NCBI GenBank assembly: GCA_016795465.1
Contig: JAEUHK010000030.1
Location: 209,003-273,002 of the forward strand
Direction: 5' to 3'
Source: Verrucomicrobiaceae bacterium
Lineage (GTDB): Bacteria; Verrucomicrobiota; Verrucomicrobiia; Verrucomicrobiales; Verrucomicrobiaceae
DNA: 64,000 nt
Shown: positions 23,992 through 35,317 of the stretch, one piece after another
Layout of the letters: every line of letters begins with the position of its first letter
How positions within the stretch are numbered: the stretch's first letter is position 1
The notes under the pieces: generated by a model
What the model saw: only the letters and a program-made list of their open reading frames with translations
Told to the model about the DNA's origin: nothing
Databases searched by the model: none
Translations under genes and position numbers: made by a program

Positions 23992-25104
23992 TCAGGACTC
24001 AAAGAACTTCCGCATGAGGATCTTGTCCTCGGCGCGGGACTCGCATTCCTCACGGGAAATGAGGCCCTGGGAGTAAAGATTGCGCAGGGAGTCGTCCATG
24101 GTGACCATGCCGACGTTTTTGCCGGTCTGCATGACACCGGCGAGCATGAAGGTCTTGCCTTCGCGGATGCAGTTCGAGACGGCGGGCGTGTTCACGAGCA
24201 CCTCAAGGGCCATCGCGCGGCCGTTTCCATCCGTTCTCGGGACGAGCTGCTGGGAAAGGATGCCGCGCAGGGACTCGCTCACCATGATGCGGATCTGCTC
24301 ACGCTGGTCGATGGGGAACACGTCGAGCACACGGTCGAGCGTGCGGGCCGCGCTGCCGGTGTGAAGGGTTCCAAGCACCAAGTGGCCCGTTTCAGCCGCC
24401 GTGATGGCGAGCTGGATCGTCTCAAGGTCACGCATTTCACCGACCATGATCACATCCGGGTCTTCACGGAGAGCACCACGGAGGGCGGCGGCAAAGGATT
24501 GCGTGTGCGTGTGCACTTCGCGCTGGTTCACGTGGCAGCCCTTTGGCGGAATGACGAATTCGATCGGGTCCTCCAGCGTGATGATATGGTCCTGGCGCTC
24601 GGCATTGATGGCATCGACGAGGGCAGCGAGCGTGGTGGACTTGCCGCAGCCGACGGGTCCGGTGACGAGCACGAGGCCGTTGTGGAAGCGGCAAAGCGTG
24701 CGCACCGTGTCCGGCAGGCCGAGTTCCTCGATCGAGCTGACCTTCGTCTTGATGACACGGAAGACCATGTCGAGGCCGAGGCGCTGCTTCACCACGGAGG
24801 CACGGAAGCGGCCGTGCGGCGGCGAGTAGGCGAAGTCCACATCACCACGTTCTTCGAGCATCTTGCGCTGCACTTCGCCGAGGAAGCCGTGCGCGAGACG
24901 CTGCGTGTCCGCGGCGGTGAGCACGGCGGCGTTGTTCCAGATCGGCTGGAGGTTGCCGTAGCGACGCCACGTGGGCTGCGAACCGGTGGCGAGGTGAAGA
25001 TCGGAGGCGTCATACTGCACGCAGAACTGCAGATATTCGTCCACGGAGCCGAGTGTCGGGATGACATCGGCGGGAGGGGCTTGTTGGTCGGTGGTTTCGG
25101 ACAT
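23992..25104 (-). CDS. PilT/PilU-family ATPase (first of pair)
   Basis: A 370-residue paralogue of the next gene. The N-terminal domain is 'YDASDLHLATGSQPTWRRYG', Walker A 'GPVGCGKSTT' (149-158), the Asp box 'IITLEDPIEFVI', Walker B 'DPDVIMVGEMRD' and the His box 'AAETGHLVLGTLHTGS'. Val-Gly-Cys inside Walker A differs from the usual GPTGSGKST but keeps Lys and Ser. 'TPAVSNCIREGKTFML' corresponds to the PilT retraction motif. Which of the pair is the PilU-like accessory cannot be fixed from sequence alone. It starts 20 nt after the short membrane-protein gene ends. Confidence 0.9.
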   Translation of the reverse strand: MSETTDQQAPPADVIPTLGSVDEYLQFCVQYDASDLHLATGSQPTWRRYGNLQPIWNNAAVLTAADTQRLAHGFLGEVQRKMLEERGDVDFAYSPPHGRFRASVVKQRLGLDMVFRVIKTKVSSIEELGLPDTVRTLCRFHNGLVLVTGPVGCGKSTTLAALVDAINAERQDHIITLEDPIEFVIPPKGCHVNQREVHTHTQSFAAALRGALREDPDVIMVGEMRDLETIQLAITAAETGHLVLGTLHTGSAARTLDRVLDVFPIDQREQIRIMVSESLRGILSQQLVPRTDGNGRAMALEVLVNTPAVSNCIREGKTFMLAGVMQTGKNVGMVTMDDSLRNLYSQGLISREECESRAEDKILMRKFFES

Positions 25105-25124
25105 GAAGGAGAAAAAGAAAAAGA

Positions 25125-25547
25125 CTACTCGGTCGGCGCGGCGGGCTGCTCAGGCTCTCCGGCACGTTTCTGCAGCCACGACTGAACGAACTGCATGCCG
25201 TAATTCATCACGGCTTTTCGGCCCATCGCCATCAAAGGCACGGTGAGCATGCCGATGAGGCCGCCCGAGCCTGCGAGGCCGCGTGAGGCAATCCTCGGAC
25301 TGTCATCATCGTCGGAATCAGGCGAGCGGCCCGATGACGTGATGAATTTCAGGGCGGCGAGCCCGGCGACGGCCGCACCGGCGATCCACGCCACGCGGTA
25401 ACGCTCGAACGAACGCGCCATCACGGCACGCGGGCTCCATTCCTCGGCCACGAGGCCGGTTTCACGCGCCAGCTCGGCACGCGCCACTTCGAGATCGCGG
25501 AGGGCGAGCTGCTTGGGCGTCAGTCGTTGGAGGTGCTGGCCAGCCAT
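25125..25547 (-). CDS. small membrane protein (YqjK-position), unknown
   Basis: A 140-residue protein beginning 'MAGQHLQRLTPKQLALRDLE', with one transmembrane segment ('RVAWIAGAAVAGLAALKFI') and a second weakly hydrophobic glycine-rich stretch ('GSGGLIGMLTVPLMAMG'). ATG 25547 was chosen because it lies within the end of the preceding gene (28-nt overlap), which points to coupled translation; the longer frame is that gene's shadow. By position it corresponds to YqjK in the E. coli yqjD-yqjE-yqjK locus, but I see no strong similarity. Confidence 0.6.
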   Translation of the reverse strand: MAGQHLQRLTPKQLALRDLEVARAELARETGLVAEEWSPRAVMARSFERYRVAWIAGAAVAGLAALKFITSSGRSPDSDDDDSPRIASRGLAGSGGLIGMLTVPLMAMGRKAVMNYGMQFVQSWLQKRAGEPEQPAAPTE

Positions 25548-25927
25548 TCGCGGTCGCGGCGGAATTGGTTGAAGGTTTCCTCGAAGAAACGCAGGCGCTT
25601 CAGCCTGGCCTTGAGCATGATGAGAAGCAGAAAACCGATGACGAGATGCCCGGCGGCACCGCACAGGGCCACCTTCGTCCAGTGCCAGCCATACTTCTCG
25701 GCGATGATCCACACGAGCGCCGGAGCAGCGAGCATCCAGCCGATGATCAGGCTGGCCAGCGTGACGATGACATGACCCGTGAGAGACGAGACGCGGCTGC
25801 CCGCTTCCTGCGCCTCGATTTGCAGCAAACGACCGCGGGCCTCCACGTACAGCGCCAGTGCACGCAGGAAGCCGGTGACGCGATTGCGTCCGGCGGGTGC
25901 GGCAGGGGCGGTGGGGCCGTTTTCCAT
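25520..25927 (-). CDS. YqjE-like / holin superfamily III membrane protein
   Basis: A 135-residue protein with two central membrane helices ('VIVTLASLIIGWMLAAPALV' region and 'GAAGHLVIGFLLLIM'). A preceding amphipathic helix ('LYVEARGRLLQIEAQEAGSR') is typical of PF07332 (YqjE, phage-holin-3-like) proteins. These are chromosomal membrane proteins rather than phage lysis genes. The ATG at 25927 is preferred; a TTG at 25957 overlapping the stop of the upstream gene is an alternative. It overlaps the next gene by 28 nt. Confidence 0.75.
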   Translation of the reverse strand: MENGPTAPAAPAGRNRVTGFLRALALYVEARGRLLQIEAQEAGSRVSSLTGHVIVTLASLIIGWMLAAPALVWIIAEKYGWHWTKVALCGAAGHLVIGFLLLIMLKARLKRLRFFEETFNQFRRDREWLASTSND

Positions 25928-25953
25928 GGGTGAACGATCCGGTGGAACGTCGA

Positions 25954-26331
25954 TCAACGGCGCATCAGCAAGCCGAGCACGAACCCGATGCCGAAGGCAG
26001 TGGCGAGAGCCTGCACGGGCTTCTCACGGGCGAATTTTTCGGCTTCGACACGAAGGTCGGAGCAGCGGGCGCGGGCCTCCTGCCAGGTGTCATCGGCATA
26101 CTGGCGAAATTCATCGGCCTTTTCCTTGATGTCCGTGGCGGCGGTGGAGGCCGATTCACGCCACTGCTGGGCACGCTGCTCGGCCACATCGCGCAATTCG
26201 GAGGCTTTTTGCGCCGCGGCACTGCGCAGTTCCTCAGCAGCCTTCATGGCGCTGGCCTTCGCGGCCTGAAAGGGATCGATCGGCGTCGCGGGGGCACCAA
26301 ACGGGGAGTCAGCGGTGGGATTGTCGGTCAT
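25954..26331 (-). CDS. YqjD/ElaB-like membrane-anchored helical protein (DUF883 type)
   Basis: A 125-residue protein consisting of a long amphipathic coiled-coil-like region (about residues 20-100, rich in Ala/Glu/Lys/Arg) and a C-terminal membrane helix with 'ALATAFGIGFVLGLLMRR'. The terminal G-x-G-x(2)-LG-x(2)-RR pattern is characteristic of the YqjD/ElaB/YgaM family, which in E. coli binds ribosomes at the membrane in stationary phase. It is first of the run that ends with the two PilT genes. ATG 26331 was used; the longer frame reads into the upstream gene's 3' flank. Confidence 0.78.
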   Translation of the reverse strand: MTDNPTADSPFGAPATPIDPFQAAKASAMKAAEELRSAAAQKASELRDVAEQRAQQWRESASTAATDIKEKADEFRQYADDTWQEARARCSDLRVEAEKFAREKPVQALATAFGIGFVLGLLMRR

Positions 26332-26423
26332 GAGCAGGGGACGTTTTGTGAATGGGCAGGTTTTAAAACAGCCGCCCCTCATTGGCGAGAGGAAAGTGAG
26401 ACCTCCGAACCCCCGGCGAAAGG

Positions 26424-28682
26424 TCACCGCGACCGCAAGAATGCGATGATGTTCGCGATTTGCCCCGGCTGGAGGGCCTCGCCGAGGCCTTCGGGCATCA
26501 GCGAGACGTTCCGGATTGTGCGAATGTCAGCTCGTTTGCGCAAAACGGTGCGTTCGCTGCCACCGGGGAGCTTAAAGGTGATGCTGGTGGGCGAATCGGA
26601 GGCTGTGATGCCGAGCAGGGTCTCGCCGCGATGCGTTTTGGCGTGGATGGTCTCGTAGCCGGGCCGTGCGGCTTCGCTGGGAAAGAGGATGTCGCGCAGG
26701 ATGACCTCGGGGGCGCGTTGGAACTCGGCATCGAGATCTGGACCGACGGCGAAACCGATGCCGTGGCTGCGATGGCAGGCGGAGCACATGGCGGTGAAGA
26801 GGGTTTTGCCTTCGGCGAGGTCGGGTTTTTGCTTCAAGGCCTTAAGAATGGCCGGAACGCGCTTTTCCAACGCGGCGATTTGAGCGGCGGTGGGCGCAGT
26901 GGGTGCGGGAACGTCGGTTTTAGTCGTGAGCGGCTTGGTGTCTTCGAGACCGAGCTTCAGAATGTCGTGCGCTTTGCCAGTTTGGACGACAGCGAGGCAT
27001 TCAGTGAGTTCTTGGACGTTTCCGCGAGCGGCGATTATGCCGGCGAGATTCGCCATGACGGGCTCGCTTTGGCCGGGATCGGCTGCGAGAGCCAAAAGGA
27101 GGTCTTTTTCGATCTTGGAGGCCGAGCTGGCGATGGCGGCGTCCATCCAACGAAGTTGGCCGTGTTTTCGCGCGATAGTCAGGAGCGCCTCTTTTTGCGG
27201 TCCGAGGCTCAAAGCGAGCTGGAGGGCGAGTTGAGGCTCCAAATCGGCTTTGAGGTAGATTTTGGATGTGTCGTCCGTTTCGCGAAGTTGGAGCACTTTC
27301 GCGTCGGCGGCGCTGAGAGGTGGTTTGGACCATTTTTGCTTCGCTTCGAGGATCCAGACGCGGCCGCGGTCGTGGCCGTTGATGAGGCCGTATTGCTGCT
27401 GGAGATGCCGCGGAATGGCGGAGTAGTCCTCAATAATCTCGCGGTAGTAATCGACGATGGCGAGATGGCCCTGCGGCGTCTGCGTGAGCGCGATGGGATG
27501 AAACCAAGCATCGCGCGAGGCGAGGAATTCGCGCTGCTCCTCGCCTTTCTCGCGCTGGAGTCGCAGGCGCGTGCCATCGCGCACGATGTCGGCGCGGTGG
27601 ATGAGGTTTTGCGCGGGCTCGCAGACGAAATACTGGCCGCGCCAGACGATGGGCGAGCAGGCGCTGGTGAAGTAACCGGACGCAGCGGCATCGCTGAGGC
27701 TGATTTTGCGGTAAAAGGCGAAGTATTCGGCGTGCTGCTCCCGCTTCGTGCGCCACGGGTGCGGCGCGGCGATGGGATAGACGCGTGTGTCGTCGCTGGC
27801 CGTTGCATCGAGCACTGGCGCGGCGGCATCGGGATTGCGCGTGAGATAACGCCACGGGATGGGCGTGACGTAGAGGCCGGGATGCGTCGTGGTAGCGGTG
27901 AAGCGCTCGCCGCTGTCGGTGAAGGCCATGCCGGTGGTCTTGGTGCTGCCGCTGACCGGCTCGATGGCGCTCCCATCCGCACGAATGCGGAAGTCGGTGG
28001 GCGGCAGATTGACGGGCTTTTTCAAATGCGGGCCGGTGATGGTGCCGGTGGCGTTGCCACGGCCGAAATACAGCCAGCCATCCGGTCCCCAGGTGGGTGA
28101 ATTGATGCGTCGCTCGAGAATGGGCGAACCAAACCCGGTGAAGAGCTGCTCATTCACATCCGCTTTGTCATCGCCATCGCGGTCTTTGAGGAAAACGATG
28201 TGTGGCGAGCACGCGACGATGATGCCGCCATTGCCAGCGGCGATGCCGTGACATGGTGGCAGTCGATCTGCCCACACGATGGCTTGGTCCATGACGCCGT
28301 CGCCATCGGTATCGCGCAGCAGCTTCACGGTGCCGTAGGTTTCGGCCTCGGCCTTCTTCTTGGCCTCCTCGCTGGCCTGGATGCGGCGCACTTCGAGGTC
28401 GAGCTGGCCGGTTTTGTTCAGCTCGTCGATGTCATACTGGCCTTCGAGATTGTAGCCGTGCAGTTCGCAGACGAAGCAGCGGCCTTTTTCATCCCAGCAG
28501 ATGCCGGAGGGCTCGGTGATGAGCGGTTCGCTGGCAAGGAGGCGGATGGTGTAGCCTTCCGGCACGGCGAATTGCTTCGCGCTTTCCGCAGGTGGCAGCG
28601 GCTTCGGTGCGTCGTCGGGCCGCGGGATCTCCGCAAAGGCGGTAGAGACCAGAATGGAGCCGGCAATGAAACGAAAAACCAT
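26424..28682 (-). CDS. secreted PVC-type membrane-bound dehydrogenase/propeller protein with C-terminal heme-binding domain
   Basis: A 752-residue protein with a signal peptide (to about residue 17). Residues ~40-450 form a beta-propeller related to the PQQ-type/'Neelu' proteins ('PEGYTIRLLASEPLITEPSG', 'DTDGDGVMDQAIVWADRLP'). The middle region is helical and HEAT-like. The C-terminal ~140 residues are a c-type heme domain with 'MCSACHRSHG' and 'GPDLDAEFQRAPEVILRDIL', the Verrucomicrobium/Pirellula-type heme-binding domain. It is periplasmic or surface-associated, probably oxidising a sugar or polyol. The heme domain is the expected electron exit. No neighbouring cytochrome is obviously its partner. 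Confidence 0.9.
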   Translation of the reverse strand: MVFRFIAGSILVSTAFAEIPRPDDAPKPLPPAESAKQFAVPEGYTIRLLASEPLITEPSGICWDEKGRCFVCELHGYNLEGQYDIDELNKTGQLDLEVRRIQASEEAKKKAEAETYGTVKLLRDTDGDGVMDQAIVWADRLPPCHGIAAGNGGIIVACSPHIVFLKDRDGDDKADVNEQLFTGFGSPILERRINSPTWGPDGWLYFGRGNATGTITGPHLKKPVNLPPTDFRIRADGSAIEPVSGSTKTTGMAFTDSGERFTATTTHPGLYVTPIPWRYLTRNPDAAAPVLDATASDDTRVYPIAAPHPWRTKREQHAEYFAFYRKISLSDAAASGYFTSACSPIVWRGQYFVCEPAQNLIHRADIVRDGTRLRLQREKGEEQREFLASRDAWFHPIALTQTPQGHLAIVDYYREIIEDYSAIPRHLQQQYGLINGHDRGRVWILEAKQKWSKPPLSAADAKVLQLRETDDTSKIYLKADLEPQLALQLALSLGPQKEALLTIARKHGQLRWMDAAIASSASKIEKDLLLALAADPGQSEPVMANLAGIIAARGNVQELTECLAVVQTGKAHDILKLGLEDTKPLTTKTDVPAPTAPTAAQIAALEKRVPAILKALKQKPDLAEGKTLFTAMCSACHRSHGIGFAVGPDLDAEFQRAPEVILRDILFPSEAARPGYETIHAKTHRGETLLGITASDSPTSITFKLPGGSERTVLRKRADIRTIRNVSLMPEGLGEALQPGQIANIIAFLRSR

Positions 28683-28730
28683 GCCACAGATACATCCGCG
28701 GCATGGCTCGTATTGCTTTCTCAGGCTGAA

Positions 28731-29636
28731 TCAGGGATTCACATCCAGCTCCGGACGAAAATCCGAGGCGTGATACGAGCTGCGCACCAGCGGAGCACTG
28801 GCCACATGGCGGAAGCCCTTCTTCAAAGCGATCTGCTTGTAGTTCTCAAAGGTGTCCGGGTGGATGTAATCGATCACCGGCAGGTGCTGAGGCGAGGGGC
28901 GGAGATACTGGCCGAGGGTGAGGACCGTCACGCCATGCTCGAGAAGGTCATCCATGGCCTGGAAGAGCTCGATCTCCGTCTCGCCAAGGCCGAGCATGAG
29001 GCCGCTCTTTGTGGCGCAGTGATAACCCATCTCGCGGGCCATCTCGCCGGCACGTTTGAGCACGTCGAGGCTGCGCTGATACTTCGCCCGGCTGCGCACG
29101 AGCGGCGTGAGACGCTCCACGGTCTCCAGGTTGTGATTGAAGATGTGCGGACGGGCCTTCATCACGACTTCGAGGGCGTCGTCCTTGCCGTTGAAGTCCG
29201 GCACGAGGATCTCGATGGTGATGGTGGGCACGGCTTCACGCACGGCCTCGATGGTGCGGGCGAAGTGCTCCGCGCCGCCATCCGGCATGTCATCACGAGC
29301 CACGGCGGTGATGACGACATGGTTCAAGCCCATGCGCTTCGTGGCCTCGGCCACACGCTGCGGCTCATCGGCTTCGAGAGCGAATGGCTTGGCCGTTTTG
29401 ACGGCGCAGAAGCCGCAGGCACGCGTGCAGCGGTCTCCGGCGATCATGAAGGTGGCGGTGCCCTGGCTCCAGCATTCCCAGCGGTTCGGGCACTGGGCCT
29501 CTTCGCAGACGGTGTGGAGCTTCAGGTCGGTGATGAGGCCTTTCGTGCTCCAAAACTTCGGATCACGCGGCAGCGTCACGCGGATCCAGTCCGGCTTTTT
29601 GTCGCGATGAAGGGCGGGGTCGATTTTCGGGGTCAT
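28731..29636 (-). CDS. lipA: lipoyl synthase
   Basis: A 301-residue radical SAM enzyme that inserts two sulfurs into protein-bound octanoyl groups. The auxiliary cluster motif is C44-x4-C49-x5-C55 ('CEEAQCPNRWEC'), the radical SAM motif C70-x3-C74-x2-C77 ('CTRACGFC'), and the C-terminal 'RSSYHA' serine ligand is present. The full length is normal. It is last in a minus-strand run behind a glutaredoxin and a DUF2959 lipoprotein, with 9 nt separating it from the latter. No lipB lies nearby. Confidence 0.96.
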   Translation of the reverse strand: MTPKIDPALHRDKKPDWIRVTLPRDPKFWSTKGLITDLKLHTVCEEAQCPNRWECWSQGTATFMIAGDRCTRACGFCAVKTAKPFALEADEPQRVAEATKRMGLNHVVITAVARDDMPDGGAEHFARTIEAVREAVPTITIEILVPDFNGKDDALEVVMKARPHIFNHNLETVERLTPLVRSRAKYQRSLDVLKRAGEMAREMGYHCATKSGLMLGLGETEIELFQAMDDLLEHGVTVLTLGQYLRPSPQHLPVIDYIHPDTFENYKQIALKKGFRHVASAPLVRSSYHASDFRPELDVNP

Positions 29637-29645
29637 TTGGGGGGA

Positions 29646-30275
29646 TTATTTCATCGTTTGGATGAACCGGTCGGCTTCGGCGATGGAGCGGTTCATCTGG
29701 GCGAGGAGGCGTTGGATGTCGCCCTGGATCATGTCGGCCTTGCCACGCAGGGAGCCGATGGCAGCGGCGTTGAGGTTATGCTTCAAATAGAGCACCTGAT
29801 CGCGGAACTGGCGCAGCACCGGGTCCATGCTGGACTCCGCGGCATGCAGCGAGGCGGAGAGCTGCTCAAAGCGCGAGCGTGTGTCCGCGAGCTTCGCGCG
29901 GCTGTCCGCGGCGAGGGAGGCGTTTTCATACTGGCGGATCTCGCGTTCCCACTCGCGGAAAAGGTCGCGGGCGACCTCATCAACCTCGCGGATCTCGCTG
30001 CGGACCGAGGCGGCCTGGGCTTCGCAGTCCTCGTATTCGCCTTTGAACTTGTTGTAGGCGCTTTCGAGGTTGCCGCCGCGGTAGCCGGTGAGCTTTTGGA
30101 GCTGCGTGAGGGCATCCTGGAACTCCTCTCCCGCCTCCTTCTGCTCGCTGCGGGCCGATTTCACGGCGCTGACGAGCAGGTCACGCTTCTCCCAGCCCAG
30201 TTTTTCCCAGGCGGCGTAGTAAACCGTGTTGCACGACGCGAGGACGAGGGCGGGAAGAAGGAGGAGGCGCTTCAT
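29646..30275 (-). CDS. DUF2959-family lipoprotein
   Basis: A 209-residue protein with a lipoprotein signal ('LLLLPALVLASC', lipobox Cys about residue 15). A long, mostly coiled-coil helical body follows ('WEKLGWEKRDLLVSAVKSAR' at the start, 'DRFIQTMK' at the end). The motif around KRDLL and 'VKSAR' and the later 'VLYLKHNLNAAAIGSL' match my memory of DUF2959 proteins. ATG 30275 places the lipobox correctly; the longer frame overlaps the glutaredoxin gene. It lies between glutaredoxin (13 nt) and lipA (9 nt), but no role in lipoylation is known. Confidence 0.8.
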   Translation of the reverse strand: MKRLLLLPALVLASCNTVYYAAWEKLGWEKRDLLVSAVKSARSEQKEAGEEFQDALTQLQKLTGYRGGNLESAYNKFKGEYEDCEAQAASVRSEIREVDEVARDLFREWEREIRQYENASLAADSRAKLADTRSRFEQLSASLHAAESSMDPVLRQFRDQVLYLKHNLNAAAIGSLRGKADMIQGDIQRLLAQMNRSIAEADRFIQTMK

Positions 30276-30288
30276 GGTCGGAGGTCGT

Positions 30289-30651
30289 TTAGCCGACAAA
30301 CTTCACGCTGGCACCCGGCATGATCCCCGCGGCCATGGCGGCGTGCTGGGCATCGGAACAAGCGGAATTCGTGGGCGCGTCAGCAGGCGCATCGCTCTCA
30401 GTAAGGAGGCCGTTTTGGATCATCCAGGACTCGACTTCAGCGCCGCTGATGTCAGGCAGCATGGTGCCGTTGATTTCCACGCAGGGGGAGAGGGGCTGGC
30501 CGCTCTTTTGTTCCATCTCCCAGCGGAAGGCGGGGTTCTTGATGATGTCCTTCTCTTCGTAGTCGAGGCCATACTTGCGGAAGATGGCGCGGACGCCTTC
30601 GCTCCAGCCGCAGTAGGTTTTGAGGTAAGCGGTGATCTTGGGGGCTTGCAT
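30289..30651 (-). CDS. monothiol-type glutaredoxin (CGWS active site)
   Basis: A 120-residue protein. Residues ~5-82 are a glutaredoxin fold with active site 'TYCGWSEGV' (C14, Ser17), i.e. a CxxS monothiol-like site, and a cis-proline loop 'QPLSPCVEI' (Pro56) followed by 'DISGAEVESWM'. Monothiol CGFS glutaredoxins carry Fe-S clusters; CGWS is a near variant. A ~38-residue C-terminal tail ('TNSACSDAQHAAMAAG' and onward) is not part of the fold. It heads an operon with a DUF2959 lipoprotein and lipA, which suggests a link to the Fe-S needs of lipoyl synthase. ATG 30651 was chosen at the fold boundary. Confidence 0.8.
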   Translation of the reverse strand: MQAPKITAYLKTYCGWSEGVRAIFRKYGLDYEEKDIIKNPAFRWEMEQKSGQPLSPCVEINGTMLPDISGAEVESWMIQNGLLTESDAPADAPTNSACSDAQHAAMAAGIMPGASVKFVG

Positions 30652-30780
30652 GGTGTGTTTCAGGGGGTGGGAGGGCGAGAGTAGCGGCCTCGGGGGCGTT
30701 TGCAACGGCCTGTCCGCCCCGCCGGGAGTTTTCGATTCGGCATTCGACATCCGGCCCGCGCCCTGCCAACATCCGCCCGC

Positions 30781-32271
30781 ATGAAACTCGCGCTCAAAAT
30801 CCTCGGCGTCCTGATTCTCCTCGCCCTCGCCGCGCCCATCGGCCTCGCCATGTGGCTGCAAAGCTACGTCAGCGCCGATTACCTCGTCAAAGTGACCGAG
30901 GAAAACTGCAATTGCCGTGCTCACCTGGACTCGACCAGCCTCTCGCTCTTCTCCTGGCCGCCCACGCTCCGGCTGAATGGCATCAAGCTCGCCCCGCGGG
31001 ACGAGCATGTGGGCAAACCGCTCTCCCAACGCCCGCCGATGCCGCCCGCTGCCGTGCGGATCGACTTCGCCTACGCCGAACTGCTCAGCAACGACATCCT
31101 CGACGGGCACCTCACGCCGAACCTGCTCCGTTTCACCGGCATCGAGGTCTTTGAGACGCTCGACCCGAAGGATGGCAGCTCCTTGGAAAGGCTCTTCCAG
31201 CCTCCCGGCGGTCGCCCCGTGGCCTCAGCCGACGCCGCCTCGTCACCGACCAGCCCTTCCCTGCCCCCGCCGCCCGAGCCCGGAGCTCCGCGAACCTACG
31301 ACCTGAATGGCAACGCCCCTCCTCCCGTGCCACCGCCGCCCGCAGCACCGGCCGTGGCCATGCCGGTCGAGGTCGCCAAACCGGAGCGCATCCCGCTGCG
31401 GGAGATTCATCTGGAGCAGGCCACCTTTCACATCACGAACAAAGCCGTCGCCGCGCAAATCGACGCAGAGATCCGCGATCTCGACCTGCATTTGACCGAC
31501 ATAGACGTCGATCCCGAGGACCTCACACTCCACAACCGCATCCACGCCCAGCTCAAGGCCAAGGTGAACGTCAAAGGCATGGCCAAGGTGAATGGCCAGA
31601 TGCAGCCCGTACAGTTCGCCGATGCCAGCCTGCATGGCGAGGGCGATGTGAAGCCGCTGGAACCGCAAACGATGCTGTGGAAGCCCGCCGCCACCCTCGC
31701 GATCACCTTTGAACGCGGCTCCACCATCGGCGGCCACATGACGCTCAATGATGTGGCGGGCGACCACCTCGAAAAGCTGCTCAAAAACGGCATCGACCTC
31801 CGCAACGTGCGTCTCGGCGGCCCGCTCGCCGAGGATGCCGTGGCCGCCATCGGCTACGACAGCGAGATGATCGCCTTTCAGCAGCCGACGCGCATCGTGA
31901 TGCCCGATTTTGAGCTTAACATCCAGCAAGGCGGCTGGATCAATCCGGCGCAGGACAGCCAGCAGATGCCCATGCGCGTCGTCTTTGGCCCAGCCATCCG
32001 CGAGCCGCTCATCCAGGGCATCGCCGCGAAGGGTCTCGGCGATACCGTCACCCGCACCATCGTCTCGATGATCTCCGACGACCGCGGCAATCCGTATGTG
32101 GACATCATCATCACCGGCTCGCTCTCGCATCCCAACGTGGAGTTCAAAGTCGTGAACAAGCTGAACAACTTCACCGGCGGTGCCATCGGCCGCCTGCTCG
32201 AAAATCCTCAGGAGGCCAAAGAACTGCTCAACGACCTCAAGAGCCTTAAAAACCTCTTCAAGCGCAAGTGA
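30781..32271 (+). CDS. AsmA-like inner-membrane/periplasmic protein
   Basis: A 496-residue protein with one N-terminal membrane anchor (residues ~3-27), then 'YLVKVTEENCNCRAHLDSTS' and a body of beta strands. A Pro-rich stretch (~165-200) interrupts it. The C-terminal part ('IQGIAAKGLGDTVTRTIVSM' to 'IGRLLENPQEAKELLNDLKS') resembles the end of AsmA/TamB-type bridge proteins, which move phospholipid or help outer-membrane assembly. The length is moderate for the family. It is divergent from the glutaredoxin operon and convergent with the PSD1 gene, ending 6 nt before it. Confidence 0.65.
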   Translation: MKLALKILGVLILLALAAPIGLAMWLQSYVSADYLVKVTEENCNCRAHLDSTSLSLFSWPPTLRLNGIKLAPRDEHVGKPLSQRPPMPPAAVRIDFAYAELLSNDILDGHLTPNLLRFTGIEVFETLDPKDGSSLERLFQPPGGRPVASADAASSPTSPSLPPPPEPGAPRTYDLNGNAPPPVPPPPAAPAVAMPVEVAKPERIPLREIHLEQATFHITNKAVAAQIDAEIRDLDLHLTDIDVDPEDLTLHNRIHAQLKAKVNVKGMAKVNGQMQPVQFADASLHGEGDVKPLEPQTMLWKPAATLAITFERGSTIGGHMTLNDVAGDHLEKLLKNGIDLRNVRLGGPLAEDAVAAIGYDSEMIAFQQPTRIVMPDFELNIQQGGWINPAQDSQQMPMRVVFGPAIREPLIQGIAAKGLGDTVTRTIVSMISDDRGNPYVDIIITGSLSHPNVEFKVVNKLNNFTGGAIGRLLENPQEAKELLNDLKSLKNLFKRK

Positions 32272-32277
32272 GGCCGC

Positions 32278-35295
<3,018 letters not shown>

Positions 35296-35317
35296 CGCCT
35301 TGCCTTTGCGACATCGT

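Noticed and set aside
25520..25927. Prophage lysis gene (holin)
   Set aside because: The family name contains 'holin', but the neighbours are YqjD-like and PilT genes with no endolysin, capsid or integrase.
28200..30323. 707-residue plus-strand open frame
   Set aside because: Runs antisense to lipA and its neighbours; no recognisable domain.
30652..31110. N-terminal extension of the glutaredoxin to 31110
   Set aside because: It overlaps the divergent AsmA-like gene; the glutaredoxin fold begins exactly at 30651.
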